Shown here: positions 55,640 to 64,000 of the stretch, one piece after another
How positions within the stretch are numbered: the stretch's first letter is position 1
Layout of the letters: every line of letters starts with the position of its first letter
NCBI RefSeq assembly: GCF_945859705.1
Contig: NC_079136.1
Location: 120,407,028 to 120,471,027 of the forward strand
Length of the DNA stretch: 64,000 nt
DNA from: Episyrphus balteatus
Lineage: Eukaryota; Arthropoda; Insecta; Diptera; Syrphidae
Reading direction: 5' to 3'
Position numbers and translations under genes: made by a program
Notes under the pieces: generated by a model
Told to the model about the DNA's origin: nothing
The model's input: only the letters and a program-made list of their open reading frames with translations
Databases searched by the model: none

Positions 55640-58600
55640 TTTTTCTTTTAAAACGATCTCACGACCAAATAAAATTGGGTTCTGGAAAAATCGTCGAATG
55701 TAAATCGCGATATAGAGTACTTTAAATGTAATTTCACTTAAATATTTCTAGTAAAGTATTAACCAGCATTAACTTACTTACGGAAGTCTTACCAAAGATA
55801 ACTAAAACTTTTGAAACAATTCTGCTTAAAAGAAGATGTAAAAGAAGTAATAAATTTAAAAAAAAAGCCTTATAAGAGTGTTAAATAAGCTATTAAGTAT
55901 TTATAGAAGCCTTACCGAAGATAAATAAAACTTTTGCAAGACTTCTCAACTGCTTTAAAGAAGTGTTATAGAAGTTATTATCTGTGATTAAGGACTTGAG
56001 ATTATCTAAGACACAAAATTTTCCGTGATATTTGGAAATCGTTACCGTGACAAAAAATCACAACAAACTGAGAAAAAAAAAAAACAAATCATTTTTGCCA
56101 ATGCGTGTTTTGCTTTAGACAACAACTGCCGGAATTAGAATTCACAAAGTGATCGCACATCAATTCAGAACCTAAAAATTGATATCTACGAGCCATTTGC
56201 AAAACTGGCCTTGATAGTGAACCTATTACTTTTTCGTTTTCTTTCCGAATTTTTGTTCTTAACAAAAAAAAAAACAATAATTCTTTCGGTTGTGTCTTTG
56301 TATCTCAAGAAAAACTCGTTCACAACAAAAAACTCATAGAGCACTCATTGGAACGTTATCGTTACTTAAATCGTTAGCCGTTTCCGCTTCAAGAATTTTG
56401 CAAAAAATGATGAAACTTCTGGTGAGGGTGGTATAAAGGTAAAGGTATATAATATCTGCACGCTCTAAGATATTCTCCAGAGGTAAAATATCACTTCACC
56501 CGCACCTAAAAGTCTTTTCTGTATATGTATATAAAAAAAAAACTGCAGAGGCAGAGACCATGTCTAAATCGAAGACATGGACATAAGATGTTGGCCATGT
56601 GGATGGGAATGGGAACCCAACCAGATTGCAGGAAGCACACTTAAGACAGAAAAGAAACAGCGCACAAATGATGGAAGACGACGCGGCGGCGTGTCGGTAG
56701 CTTCATGTCGGTTGGTCGTAGACTCTTCTTCCCACATCTGGCTGTTTCTTTTATTTTGCATAACCACCATCACCCAAGCTCATTTTAAAATATGTGGAAC
56801 GCATGTGGAATATAATTGCCATGTTGCTCAAAACGAACTCAAGAATATGCTACTGTTGCTAATGTGACATTTCCATTTATATTGACAGACTGTAAAAGTT
56901 TCACAATTTGATTCGTGTGATGTTGATGTGGATATGTCTTGACATGGAGAGAATAATTATAAAAAAAATCTAAGACCACCAACACTAACAATCCGGATGC
57001 ATGGATGTGGATGGTGTGCCGATGCTGACCTCGACCATTTTTTCTCACTACACTACATCACACCGTTTCAAATTGCTTCATGGTAGTTTTTTTTTTTAAT
57101 AAGTTTTTTTCTCAAACGAGGGCGCGCGCAATCATTAAGATGAATTAACATGCAATTCTGTTGTTTTAATGTCAGAGAGCGGATGAGTGAACGGATGGGA
57201 CAGGCCTGACGCCAAGCTTTTTTTTTATTTTTTGTAAGCATTTGGTCGATATTTTTGTTGTTGTTGGGTGCTAATTCGTATATACTTCGACTTTGATCTT
57301 AATTAACTGAAATTTTTTTTGTAGATAATTGTTGTTGTTGTTATTGTTGAGATGCGATGTGAACTCTGTCAGAGCAATTATGATGATTCCGTTGGGAAGT
57401 GCATATGTGCAAAATATATGTATATCCACCACAGATTCAACCTCCAGTTCAGTATAGTATAGTTTAATTTTCGCCTTACTTAATTAGGTAGGTTGTTGGT
57501 TCATGTACCAACATCATATACATTGTATATGCATTGGACGGAAGTTGCATGTGGTTTTTATGCTTTTTTTTTTACATGTGTGCAAAAAATGATGTCTTAA
57601 TTGAGTCAAAAAGTGTTGGGAACATGGAAATAACAGGAAGTTTAATTTATTTGTTAATTTTGGATGGTTCCATGAGATGGAATATGCGATCATGGGACCG
57701 AAACCATCCTTAAATGTTTCCTTAGCCACCACCATCACTAGTGCTACTTAAAGCCTAAGACTTATCAAGTTCATGAGTGATTCCTATACGGGGACCTAGG
57801 ACTCGAAAATGCTCTTTTCACCTACTGAACTGCGCCTCATCCGAACTTAGCTTTTTATCATAAATATCTTTCTCTGGCTGTTGTTTTGAGACATGAAAAC
57901 CAATTAAGCTTCCTGACGAAAAAACAATAAGATGAATTAGTGTTTCATTAATTGCATAAAAAAATAGAGACCAATTAAAGCCCAAAATAAAATTATAAAA
58001 CTTCAAAGTATTAAGGTCACAGTTTTTCGATTCGGTTCCGAGATAATGCAATCGTTGAGTTTCAGTTCCTTTGCTAAGAAAGTAATTGAGTCACAACCAG
58101 GTTTATATAAAAAAATAGTCAGTTAATTGCAATACTTCTTTGGAAAAACAAAATTTTTTCTTAACCAAAAACAATTTGTTTAATTAAAATATTACACATA
58201 CGCCGTAGTGAACCTAAAACTATAAACTTGAGAATTCATTGCAAATTTGCCAAGGATGGCATTGTTAAATACGTATCTACTCCTGGACTTCAAAATTCAC
58301 TAATATTTGTATGTATATTAGAGAACTATTGAAAATTTAAGGTTTTGTCAAATTTTATAAGAAAAAAAAAACTGAACTAAAAAATTTGTTTATATTTTTT
58401 TTTAAATATTTTGTTTTATATAACTTTTGTATTTTTGAAAAGTTAAATACATATTACGTGTTTTTTTTTTTTTTTGTTTGATATAATAAGAAGTATTGGG
58501 TTATAAGTTGAAAGTTTGTTTGAGGCAAAATAAAATAAGCATTTTCTTAGAATCACTTTTGCTGGATCAAAACTCAAATAATTAAGTTCAACACTAACAC

Positions 58601-58660
58601 CTTTTTTTTTCACTTTTTTCTCTGTGTGAACTATCAAATAGTGTTTAATTTAAAATTAAA
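55640..58660. other. No gene called
   Basis: 55730-55985 has ACCGAAGATAAATAAAAC-type phrases loosely related to the CCCAACTAAC family. 56560-57060 is less AT-rich and holds overlapping short frames on both strands without motifs. GTT microsatellite near 57330. Confidence 0.35.
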
Positions 58661-58661
58661 A

Positions 58662-59412
58662 GGGTTGGGGTCAAAATTCTGCTTTCAAAATTCTGCTTTA
58701 AAAATTCTGCTTTTCAAAATTCTGTTTTTCAAAATTCTGCTTTTCATAATTCTGCTTTTCAAAATTCTGCAAAAAAAAAAAAAAGGGTTTGCAAAATGTT
58801 AAAAAGCGCGCGCTTTTTAACATTTTCCAAACAGTTTTTTAATTTTTTGCAGAATTCTGTAAAATCATTTTTTTGAAAAATTATCTGCTTATTTGATTAC
58901 TTACCTACATAATTTGTCATTTTTTTAATGCGAATTAATTTTTGTTTTATAAATGAATAAATTTAAAAATATTAAGAAAAGGTTTTTAATATTAAACATT
59001 TCCGAAAATAACTAAAAATTTATTAATTTATCAAATAAAGATGAATATTCAAAAATTTGAATAAGAAAAGGAATATACAACATCGGTTCCAATTAGTATA
59101 CATATTTCATTTGAAAGAAAGTCAGTATATGCATTTCAAAAAATATGTGCGACACTTAAATAAAAAAATTTAGGAAAGTACCAATGTTGAATTACATTAA
59201 TGAGGTGTATTTTTTTTTTAGCCAGCGCATATGCTATAAAAAAAAAAAAAAACAGAATTAGCAGAATTTTTTTGTTGAAATAAATGCTGGCAGAATTTTG
59301 AAAAGCAGAATTTTAAAAAGCAGAATAGAAAAAAAGCAGAATTTTGAAAAACGGAATTTTCGCTGAAAAAGCAGAATTTTGAAAAGCAGAATTTTGAAGC
59401 CAGAACCGACCC
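58662..59412. mobile_element. Foldback-like element A (CAAAATTCTGC arrays)
   Basis: Starts GGGTTGGGGTCAAAATTCTG, followed by six CAAAATTCTGCTTTT-type subrepeats and a hairpin at 58787-58832. It closes with inverted GCAGAATTTTGAAAA subrepeats at 59271-59396 and CGACCC at 59407-59412. The layout, long inverted repeats made of short tandem units, resembles the foldback elements of Drosophila. No transposase. Confidence 0.65.
58787..58832. repeat. 46-bp hairpin with GCGCGCGC tip
   Basis: The arms GTTTGCAAAATGTTAAAAA and TTTTTAACATTTTCCAAAC surround GCGCGCGC; one mismatch in 23 pairs. Confidence 0.75.
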
Positions 59413-59643
59413 GATCCCATAAAACGGGTTGGGGTCGAAATTCTGTATGTTGCAAAATTCTGTATTCAAAATACTGTATGCCAAAATACTGTATGTCAAA
59501 ATTCTGTATGTGCAAAATGCTGTACGAACAAAATTCTGAAAGTCTAAATTCTGTACAGCAAAATTCTGGTTGGTCAAAATATTGTATTTCAAAATTCTGT
59601 ACGAACAAAATTCTGTAAATCAAAATTCTGTAAAAATTCTGTA

Positions 59644-59711
59644 AAAAATATCGTTTTGATAATGTAAAAAAGTGCGCGCGCACTTTTTTACATCATCAAA
59701 ACGATATTTTT
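59644..59711. repeat. 68-bp hairpin with GTGCGCGCGCAC centre
   Basis: The arms AATATCGTTTTGATAATG and its complement surround TAAAAAAGTGCGCGCGCAC; one mismatch in 34 pairs. Confidence 0.75.
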
Positions 59712-60193
59712 ACATCATTTTTACAGAACTTTGAAATTCAGATTTATTTAAAGGAGGTTTTATTATGAATTTCTTAAAGATCAACTTAATAAAGAGGCAA
59801 GCTTCTAATGCTGATTAATCTAGATAGATACCTTAATAAGAACTACGGTTAAAAAGGAGAGAAAACACAAAACTCTACAGTTATTTAAAAAACAATCTGA
59901 ATTTTATCACGTTGCATACAAAAAAGGGATTGCAAAAAAATTAAATGTATGTTGATTTTTACATTTTTTTGTAAAATATATTTTGTATGTTTAAGAAAAG
60001 GGGAGCTCTTCATAATTCTGCTTGTCAAAATTCTGTACGACAAAATTCTGTGTTGTCAAAATACTGTAATACCATAATTCTGTACGTCATTATACTGTAA
60101 ATACAAAATTCTGTACGTCAAAATACTGTATGAACAAAATACTGACATGGCAAAATTCTGTTTTGTAAAATTCTGTACGGCAAAATACTGTAT

Positions 60194-60313
60194 ATCAAAA
60201 TTCTGTAAAAATGCTGTAAAAAAATATCGTTTTGATAATGTAAAAAAGTGCGCGCGCACTTTTTTACATTATCAAAACGATATTTTTTTACAGCATTTTT
60301 ACAGAATTTTGAT
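60194..60313. repeat. 120-bp perfect palindrome
   Basis: Symmetric about 60253/60254: GTGCGCGCGCAC in the middle, then TAAAAAA, CATTATC/GATAATG, AAAACGATATTTTTTTACAG and GCATTTTTACAGAATTTTGA on the right, each mirrored exactly on the left. The first mismatch outward is 60193/60314. Confidence 0.8.
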
Positions 60314-60639
60314 TTACAGAATTTTAATGTACAGAATTTTGAAATACAGTATTTTGACCAACCAGAATTTTGCTATACAGAATTTTGACTTTCAGAATTT
60401 TGTTCCTACAGCATTTTGCACATACAGAATTTTGACATACAGTATTTTGGCATACAGTATTTTGAATACAGAATTTTGCAACATACAGAATTTCGACCCC
60501 AACCCAAAAAAAAATCAAATAGTAGTTTTTAGGCAAGTTCTATCTTTCCATGAAAAAATTTTTGTTTGAAAATCATTTTAACGGTACCTGCCATAGAACC
60601 GTTTTTTTTTTTTTTTTTCATATCTGATTTTCTGCCAAA

Positions 60640-60953
60640 CTACTTCTTCAATTTCAAAATTCTGTACTCCAAACTTCTGTAAATGATAAAACAAAAATTG
60701 TGTTGATTATTCATAAGAAAGTGCGCACTTTTATTTTCATTATCAAAACAATTTTCTTCAATCATTTACAGAATTTTAGAATACAGAATTTCGAAATTCA
60801 TAATTTTATATTTGCAGAATTTTAGAATACAGAATTTTGAATTTCCAGAATTTAAAAAAAAAAACAGAATTTTGAATTTACAGAATTTTAAATTCTGGAA
60901 TACAGAATTTTAGAATCCAAATTTAAGCACATACAGAATTTCGACCTCAACCC
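60640..60953. mobile_element. Foldback-like element C, decayed
   Basis: Starts near TTCAAAATTCTGTACTCC, with a hairpin-like centre (AGAAAGTGCGCACTTTTATT), then ACAGAATTTTGAATT subrepeats. It ends CAGAATTTCGACCTCAACCC, matching the element B terminus with one change. Left terminus lost. Confidence 0.6.
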
Positions 60954-61069
60954 GTTTTTATGTTCTTTGAAAAACGAATTTTATGTTTTTTTTTTTTTAT
61001 ATGAATTTACTAAATTTCTCTATAAAAGCTCTTAAACATTTTAGCAACTTTAACCTTAAGAGGAAGTTC

Positions 61070-61086
61070 GTGCGACCCAGTCGTGC
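61070..61086 (+). repeat. GTGCGACCCAGTCGTGC dispersed repeat core, copy 4
   Basis: Exact core with AAGAGGAAGTTC before and ATTTTATTTCAG after. Upstream ACATTTTAGCAACTTTAACC matches the copy at 1330. Confidence 0.6.
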
Positions 61087-62379
61087 ATTTTATTTCAGAT
61101 GAAATAAGAAGTTGTATTATGTATTTTTCCTATTCTCTATCATAAAATCAAGATACGCATGTTTATGATCTTTAAATTCCCCAAAACCACCCATTAAAAT
61201 AATTTTATTTAGATATGCATATTTATACGAACTTTTAATTTTAAGTCAATGGACCTTAATGGAAGTAATTTAAACATGTCTTTATGAATAAACATATAAT
61301 ATTCGCTTTGGAGTTAAATGAAATTTTGCAATAGTTTCTCAACGGCTAAAATGTTATCTTTACTATATCAATCTTCACCCCAAATGACCTTGAAACAATA
61401 AAATTTCAAAAATAATTCCCCATATTAATTAAATTAAATTGCTTAATTAAATGTGTGTGTGATGCATTTTTCGTCGTCGATCGTTTGCATATGCCATTAT
61501 TTTATACATTTTCATCAAAGATTGGTATTTTTATAAATTGTTTGTGGTTAAACTCTCAATTAGCAAGGTCTCGTCTTTCGCACATAAATTAACAAAGAAG
61601 AAGACAGGCAGCACAAATCATACCTTCTTTATACAACGTACTAATCATACAAAAAAAAAAACCAACACTAAAAAAAAATTTATTATAAAATATGTGATAG
61701 GTGCTACAACTTCTGCCGGATATTGCTGTCTAATGGCCCAAGCTGCCATCAAACGGCCAAACGTTGTTGGTCGTCCAATTGGAAATGGACGCGCTCCCAC
61801 AAATTAATGTTAGCAGCCAAAGTCAATTTACATTTATGATCCGAGATATTTAAATATTTGCATCGGGAATCGATAAATTTATCAGCAGTAGCACGTACTT
61901 TTTGGTTGGCAAACGTTTCACACGACCAACTATGAAAAACGATGAAGCAAAGAAGACACAATGATAAAGGGATTTTCGAGGAGGAAGTTTTTTTTATACC
62001 TAATTTTTTTTTGTTTGATTAACAGAAAAAAAAAGCCAACGACTTAATAATAATCATTTGATTCAATTCGATTGATGATTGGATTATAATTTTGTGTTAT
62101 TTGCTTAAGAAGTGGTATTTTTTTGAACTTCCGTTTGACTTACTTTTGAAATCAATAAAAAAGTGTGTTTGTTTGATGTTTGTATCGGAAATGTGGAGTA
62201 TTTTTTCAAATTTTTAAACGGCCGACAGAAATGTTTTAATAAACAATAATGGAAACTGTTGAAAACACATTTATGAATCTTTAAGGGTTCAAATACCAAA
62301 GAATTTTTATAAAATTAAATTAATACCATATCAATGATTAAAAAGCAATAAATAGCGGTCATAAATGAATTGTCTAATC
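61087..62379. other. No gene called; one weak candidate exon
   Basis: 61682-61807 is less AT-rich than its surroundings. On the plus strand it is open up to a TAA at 61805, ending AQAAIKRPNVVGRPIGNGRA plus four residues. The minus strand is open as well (RPTTFGRLMAAWAIRQQYPA). I recognise neither, and there is no convincing splice site, so I do not call a CDS. A homeodomain-site-like run (ATTAATTAAATTAAATTGCT) lies near 61424. Confidence 0.25.
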
Positions 62380-63660
62380 GCTTCCTGTTTTTTATCTTTC
62401 TTATTGCAAACATTAAGAGGTCCAGAGATTTCCAGGTTCCAAAGATATTTACAGTTAAAAAGTTCATATTTAAAACTTTGAATTATCGGAAAATACAGTA
62501 AAAAAAATACCTTTGAAAAAACAATTATATTAGAGCAAAAGTCAAAGTCCGACCTGAGACCTCCAAGACCCTTATTTTTAAATTTCATTTAGAAACTTTT
62601 TTCGTGAAATTGTTAGGGGTTTTGATACTATTTTACCTTACATTATTCTTAAGTTTGTAATTATATGAAAATTATAAAAACAAACAAAGGGGTCTGAATT
62701 ATAAGTTTAAGGGCCAGTTTGTTCACAGTCGATTATCTTTTAATCAAGGATTATTCCACAGAAAATCCTTGATTAAAATATAATCCAGCGAGAATAAACA
62801 GGCCCTAAAAAAACCTAAATTATTCAAGAAAAATTAAAAACAGATTTATAAAAAAATGCTAGTCAAGGTTTTGCCTTTATTCAAAAATATATATCTATTC
62901 CAAAGGAGAATCAAACATGATATTGGGGTCCGAATTTTTTACGTTTAGATTTTTTTTTTTTTTAATATTTACAAGAAGATTTAAGCAACCTTGTTCAATA
63001 TATTCACATTCCATATTTCGACATTAAAACCATCCTTTAAGATTTTGAGCCCTTTAAAAACTTTAAGGGCCATTTGATGAATCGAAAATTAAATAATTTA
63101 TGTTGAACATACTCTTATTCCTTACTTTTTATTCTGCGTAAACTGTCACATAAGAATTTAAGTAGAACTTTACTGCTTAAGTTTCGATTTACCAAACGAG
63201 TCTAAGACCCCAAACAATTTTCAAAGAAGAGATAATTTTTTGTAAAGAATTTTGAAACTAAGTTTATTTATTTTGCTAAGGAGTAATTTTTGGAAGAATA
63301 ATTGAAAGTTGTGATCATGCAAGCGATTTAACAGTTTTGTGTTTGTAAATAGATAGTTAAGAAAAACAAACAAAGGGGCCTGAATGTTCAAAAATTAAAA
63401 AAAAAGAGGTAAAAATAGAATTGCCCGGTGCAACACATGTTAAAGAATAGGTAATATGAATCTATTGTTTAAAAATAAAGGAGACGCTTACAGATTTGAA
63501 TGCAAGCAATTAAATTAACTTGAATAGTACATACAACTAAAAAATTTGAGGTCCCAAAAGCGTTAAATTGGTTTATTATTTTATTTTAATTCGTTTAAAT
63601 TCCATTTTATAGCTTATAGGTGTCAAATATGTTTCAATATATTAAAACTATGAGACCTAC
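62380..63660. repeat. Possible old satellite remnant (GGGGTCTGAA phrases)
   Basis: Phrases GAGACCTCCAAGACCC, AAAGGGGTCTGAATT, TTGGGGTCCGAATT, CTAAGACCCCAAACAATT, AAAGGGGCCTGAATG and GAGGTCCCAAAAG recur at 100-200-bp intervals, as at 31.6-32.5 kb. The family link is plausible only. Confidence 0.35.
62711..62805. mobile_element. 95-bp TAA-flanked palindromic MITE, copy 2
   Basis: Starts GGGCCAGTTTGTTCACAGTC and ends AGAATAAACAGGCCC, with TAA at 62708-62710 and 62806-62808. Closely related to 55014-55109 (shared CAGTCGATTATCTTTTAATC). Confidence 0.8.
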
Positions 63661-64000
63661 TAAAAATGAAAAATAAATATAGGGTTGCCAGTTTTTGACT
63701 ATAAACTTTTATGTGGCAACTCTATTTTACAGGAAAAATTGTCAAATGATTAATTTTGTCATATCTTAATTTGATCAAATAAAAGCCTAAATTGTGTAAA
63801 AAAAAATGATCAGTAAGTTCTAGGAGTAGGTACCTTTATGCCCATTAATATGGCAGCCCTATTAAATGAAAAAAATAATACAAGGTACCAAAAATATTTT
63901 TTTGAACAAAAAAGTATGATTTTTTTTAAACTAAAAACTCTTAAATATATACATTGAACTTTAGCTGATATTTAAAATGACAAGTGCCATCATCAAACTC
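63661..64000. other. AT-rich DNA, nothing recognised
   Basis: No gene or repeat that I can support in the last 340 bp. Confidence 0.4.

Larger units (their letters stand above)
59426..60505. mobile_element. Foldback-like element B (CAAAATTCTGTA arrays), 1,080 bp
   Basis: Perfect 20-bp ends: GGGTTGGGGTCGAAATTCTG and its complement. 59426-59690 is nearly a perfect mirror of 60250-60505, and both consist of 15-20-bp CAAAATTCTGTANN variants. Each half also carries its own inner hairpin (59644-59711 and 60194-60313). The region 59740-60010 is the only non-repetitive part. The frames at 59379-59618 and 60147-60569, and those on the minus strand, are translations of the subrepeats (FCTYRILTYSIL-type) and not genes. 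Confidence 0.75.

Noticed and set aside
59218..60569. Overlapping 120-140-codon frames on both strands (FCTYRILTYSIL-type peptides)
   Set aside because: These are translations of the CAAAATTCTGTA subrepeats of the foldback-like elements.
1..64000. CRISPR array or bacterial operon
   Set aside because: The tandem arrays have no spacers of constant length between identical repeats, and there are no Shine-Dalgarno-linked ORFs. The DNA has eukaryotic repeat structure.

Overview
This window looks like AT-rich, gene-poor nuclear DNA from an insect. A dipteran is my best guess, but it rests only on style: CAA/GTT and ATG/CAT microsatellites, frequent TAGGTA/TACCTA runs, long A and T tracts, and a dense load of short inverted-repeat transposons. 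I find no intact protein-coding gene, no rRNA gene, no CRISPR array and no prokaryotic operon structure. Almost all open frames over 60 codons are chance frames. The longest, at 23.9-26.5 kb, exist only because an 11-bp tandem unit (3 x 11 = 33 bp) keeps all six frames free of stops.

Layout. 0-4.9 kb is AT-rich DNA with dispersed repeats. 4922-5909 is a 988-bp inverted-repeat element flanked by TA. 6.72-7.81 kb is a degenerate ACAAACTGATAAACTG minisatellite. 9649-23461 is a nested transposon complex. Its outer shell is a pair of ~1.97-kb inverted arms that look nearly identical. The left arm is split by a 6.3-kb element (10281-16582, GTA duplication) with ~0.7-kb inverted repeats. That element carries the remains of a recognisable transposon-associated protein (RPRSFLSPLL...HAIRECDTTS...LPPTTDAAHFH...CKFCCGQSCQN blocks). 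It is itself broken by a 290-bp MITE, an 828-bp element that holds a tRNA-like segment, and a 1,874-bp hAT-type element with a perfect 8-bp duplication. The space between the arms holds three more TA-flanked elements, two of them nested.

23.47-26.44 kb holds a tRNA-like remnant with a T-run, a GC-rich GTGCGGCGG repeat, and a 2.6-kb array of the 11-bp unit CCGGGACATGT / CCGGGACACGT. The ACATGT version contains GGACATGTCC, a perfect match to the p53 half-site consensus RRRCWWGYYY, iterated with 1-bp spacing. 28.5-30.06 kb holds a long hairpin and a second minisatellite (GTAAAATCACGGGTT type). 30-37 kb, 40-44 kb, 46-47.7 kb, 51.5-54 kb and 56-58.6 kb hold nothing I can call a gene. 37.8-39.9 kb holds three clear MITEs. 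44.45-45.15 kb is an old ~348-bp tandem repeat. 47.7-55.6 kb holds several dispersed families, some nested. 58.66-60.95 kb is a cluster of foldback-like elements built from CAAAATTCTGTA subrepeats around perfect hairpins with GCGCGC tips. One of these includes a 120-bp perfect palindrome. 62.7 kb carries another TAA-flanked MITE.

There is no pathway here. The interest lies in the mobile elements, how they nest, and three structures that merit a second look: the p53-site-like satellite, the element that links 0.7-kb inverted repeats and a 3-bp duplication to the CDTTS-type protein, and the foldback cluster. Homologies were judged by eye and family knowledge is from memory. Repeat boundaries without a stated target-site duplication are approximate.
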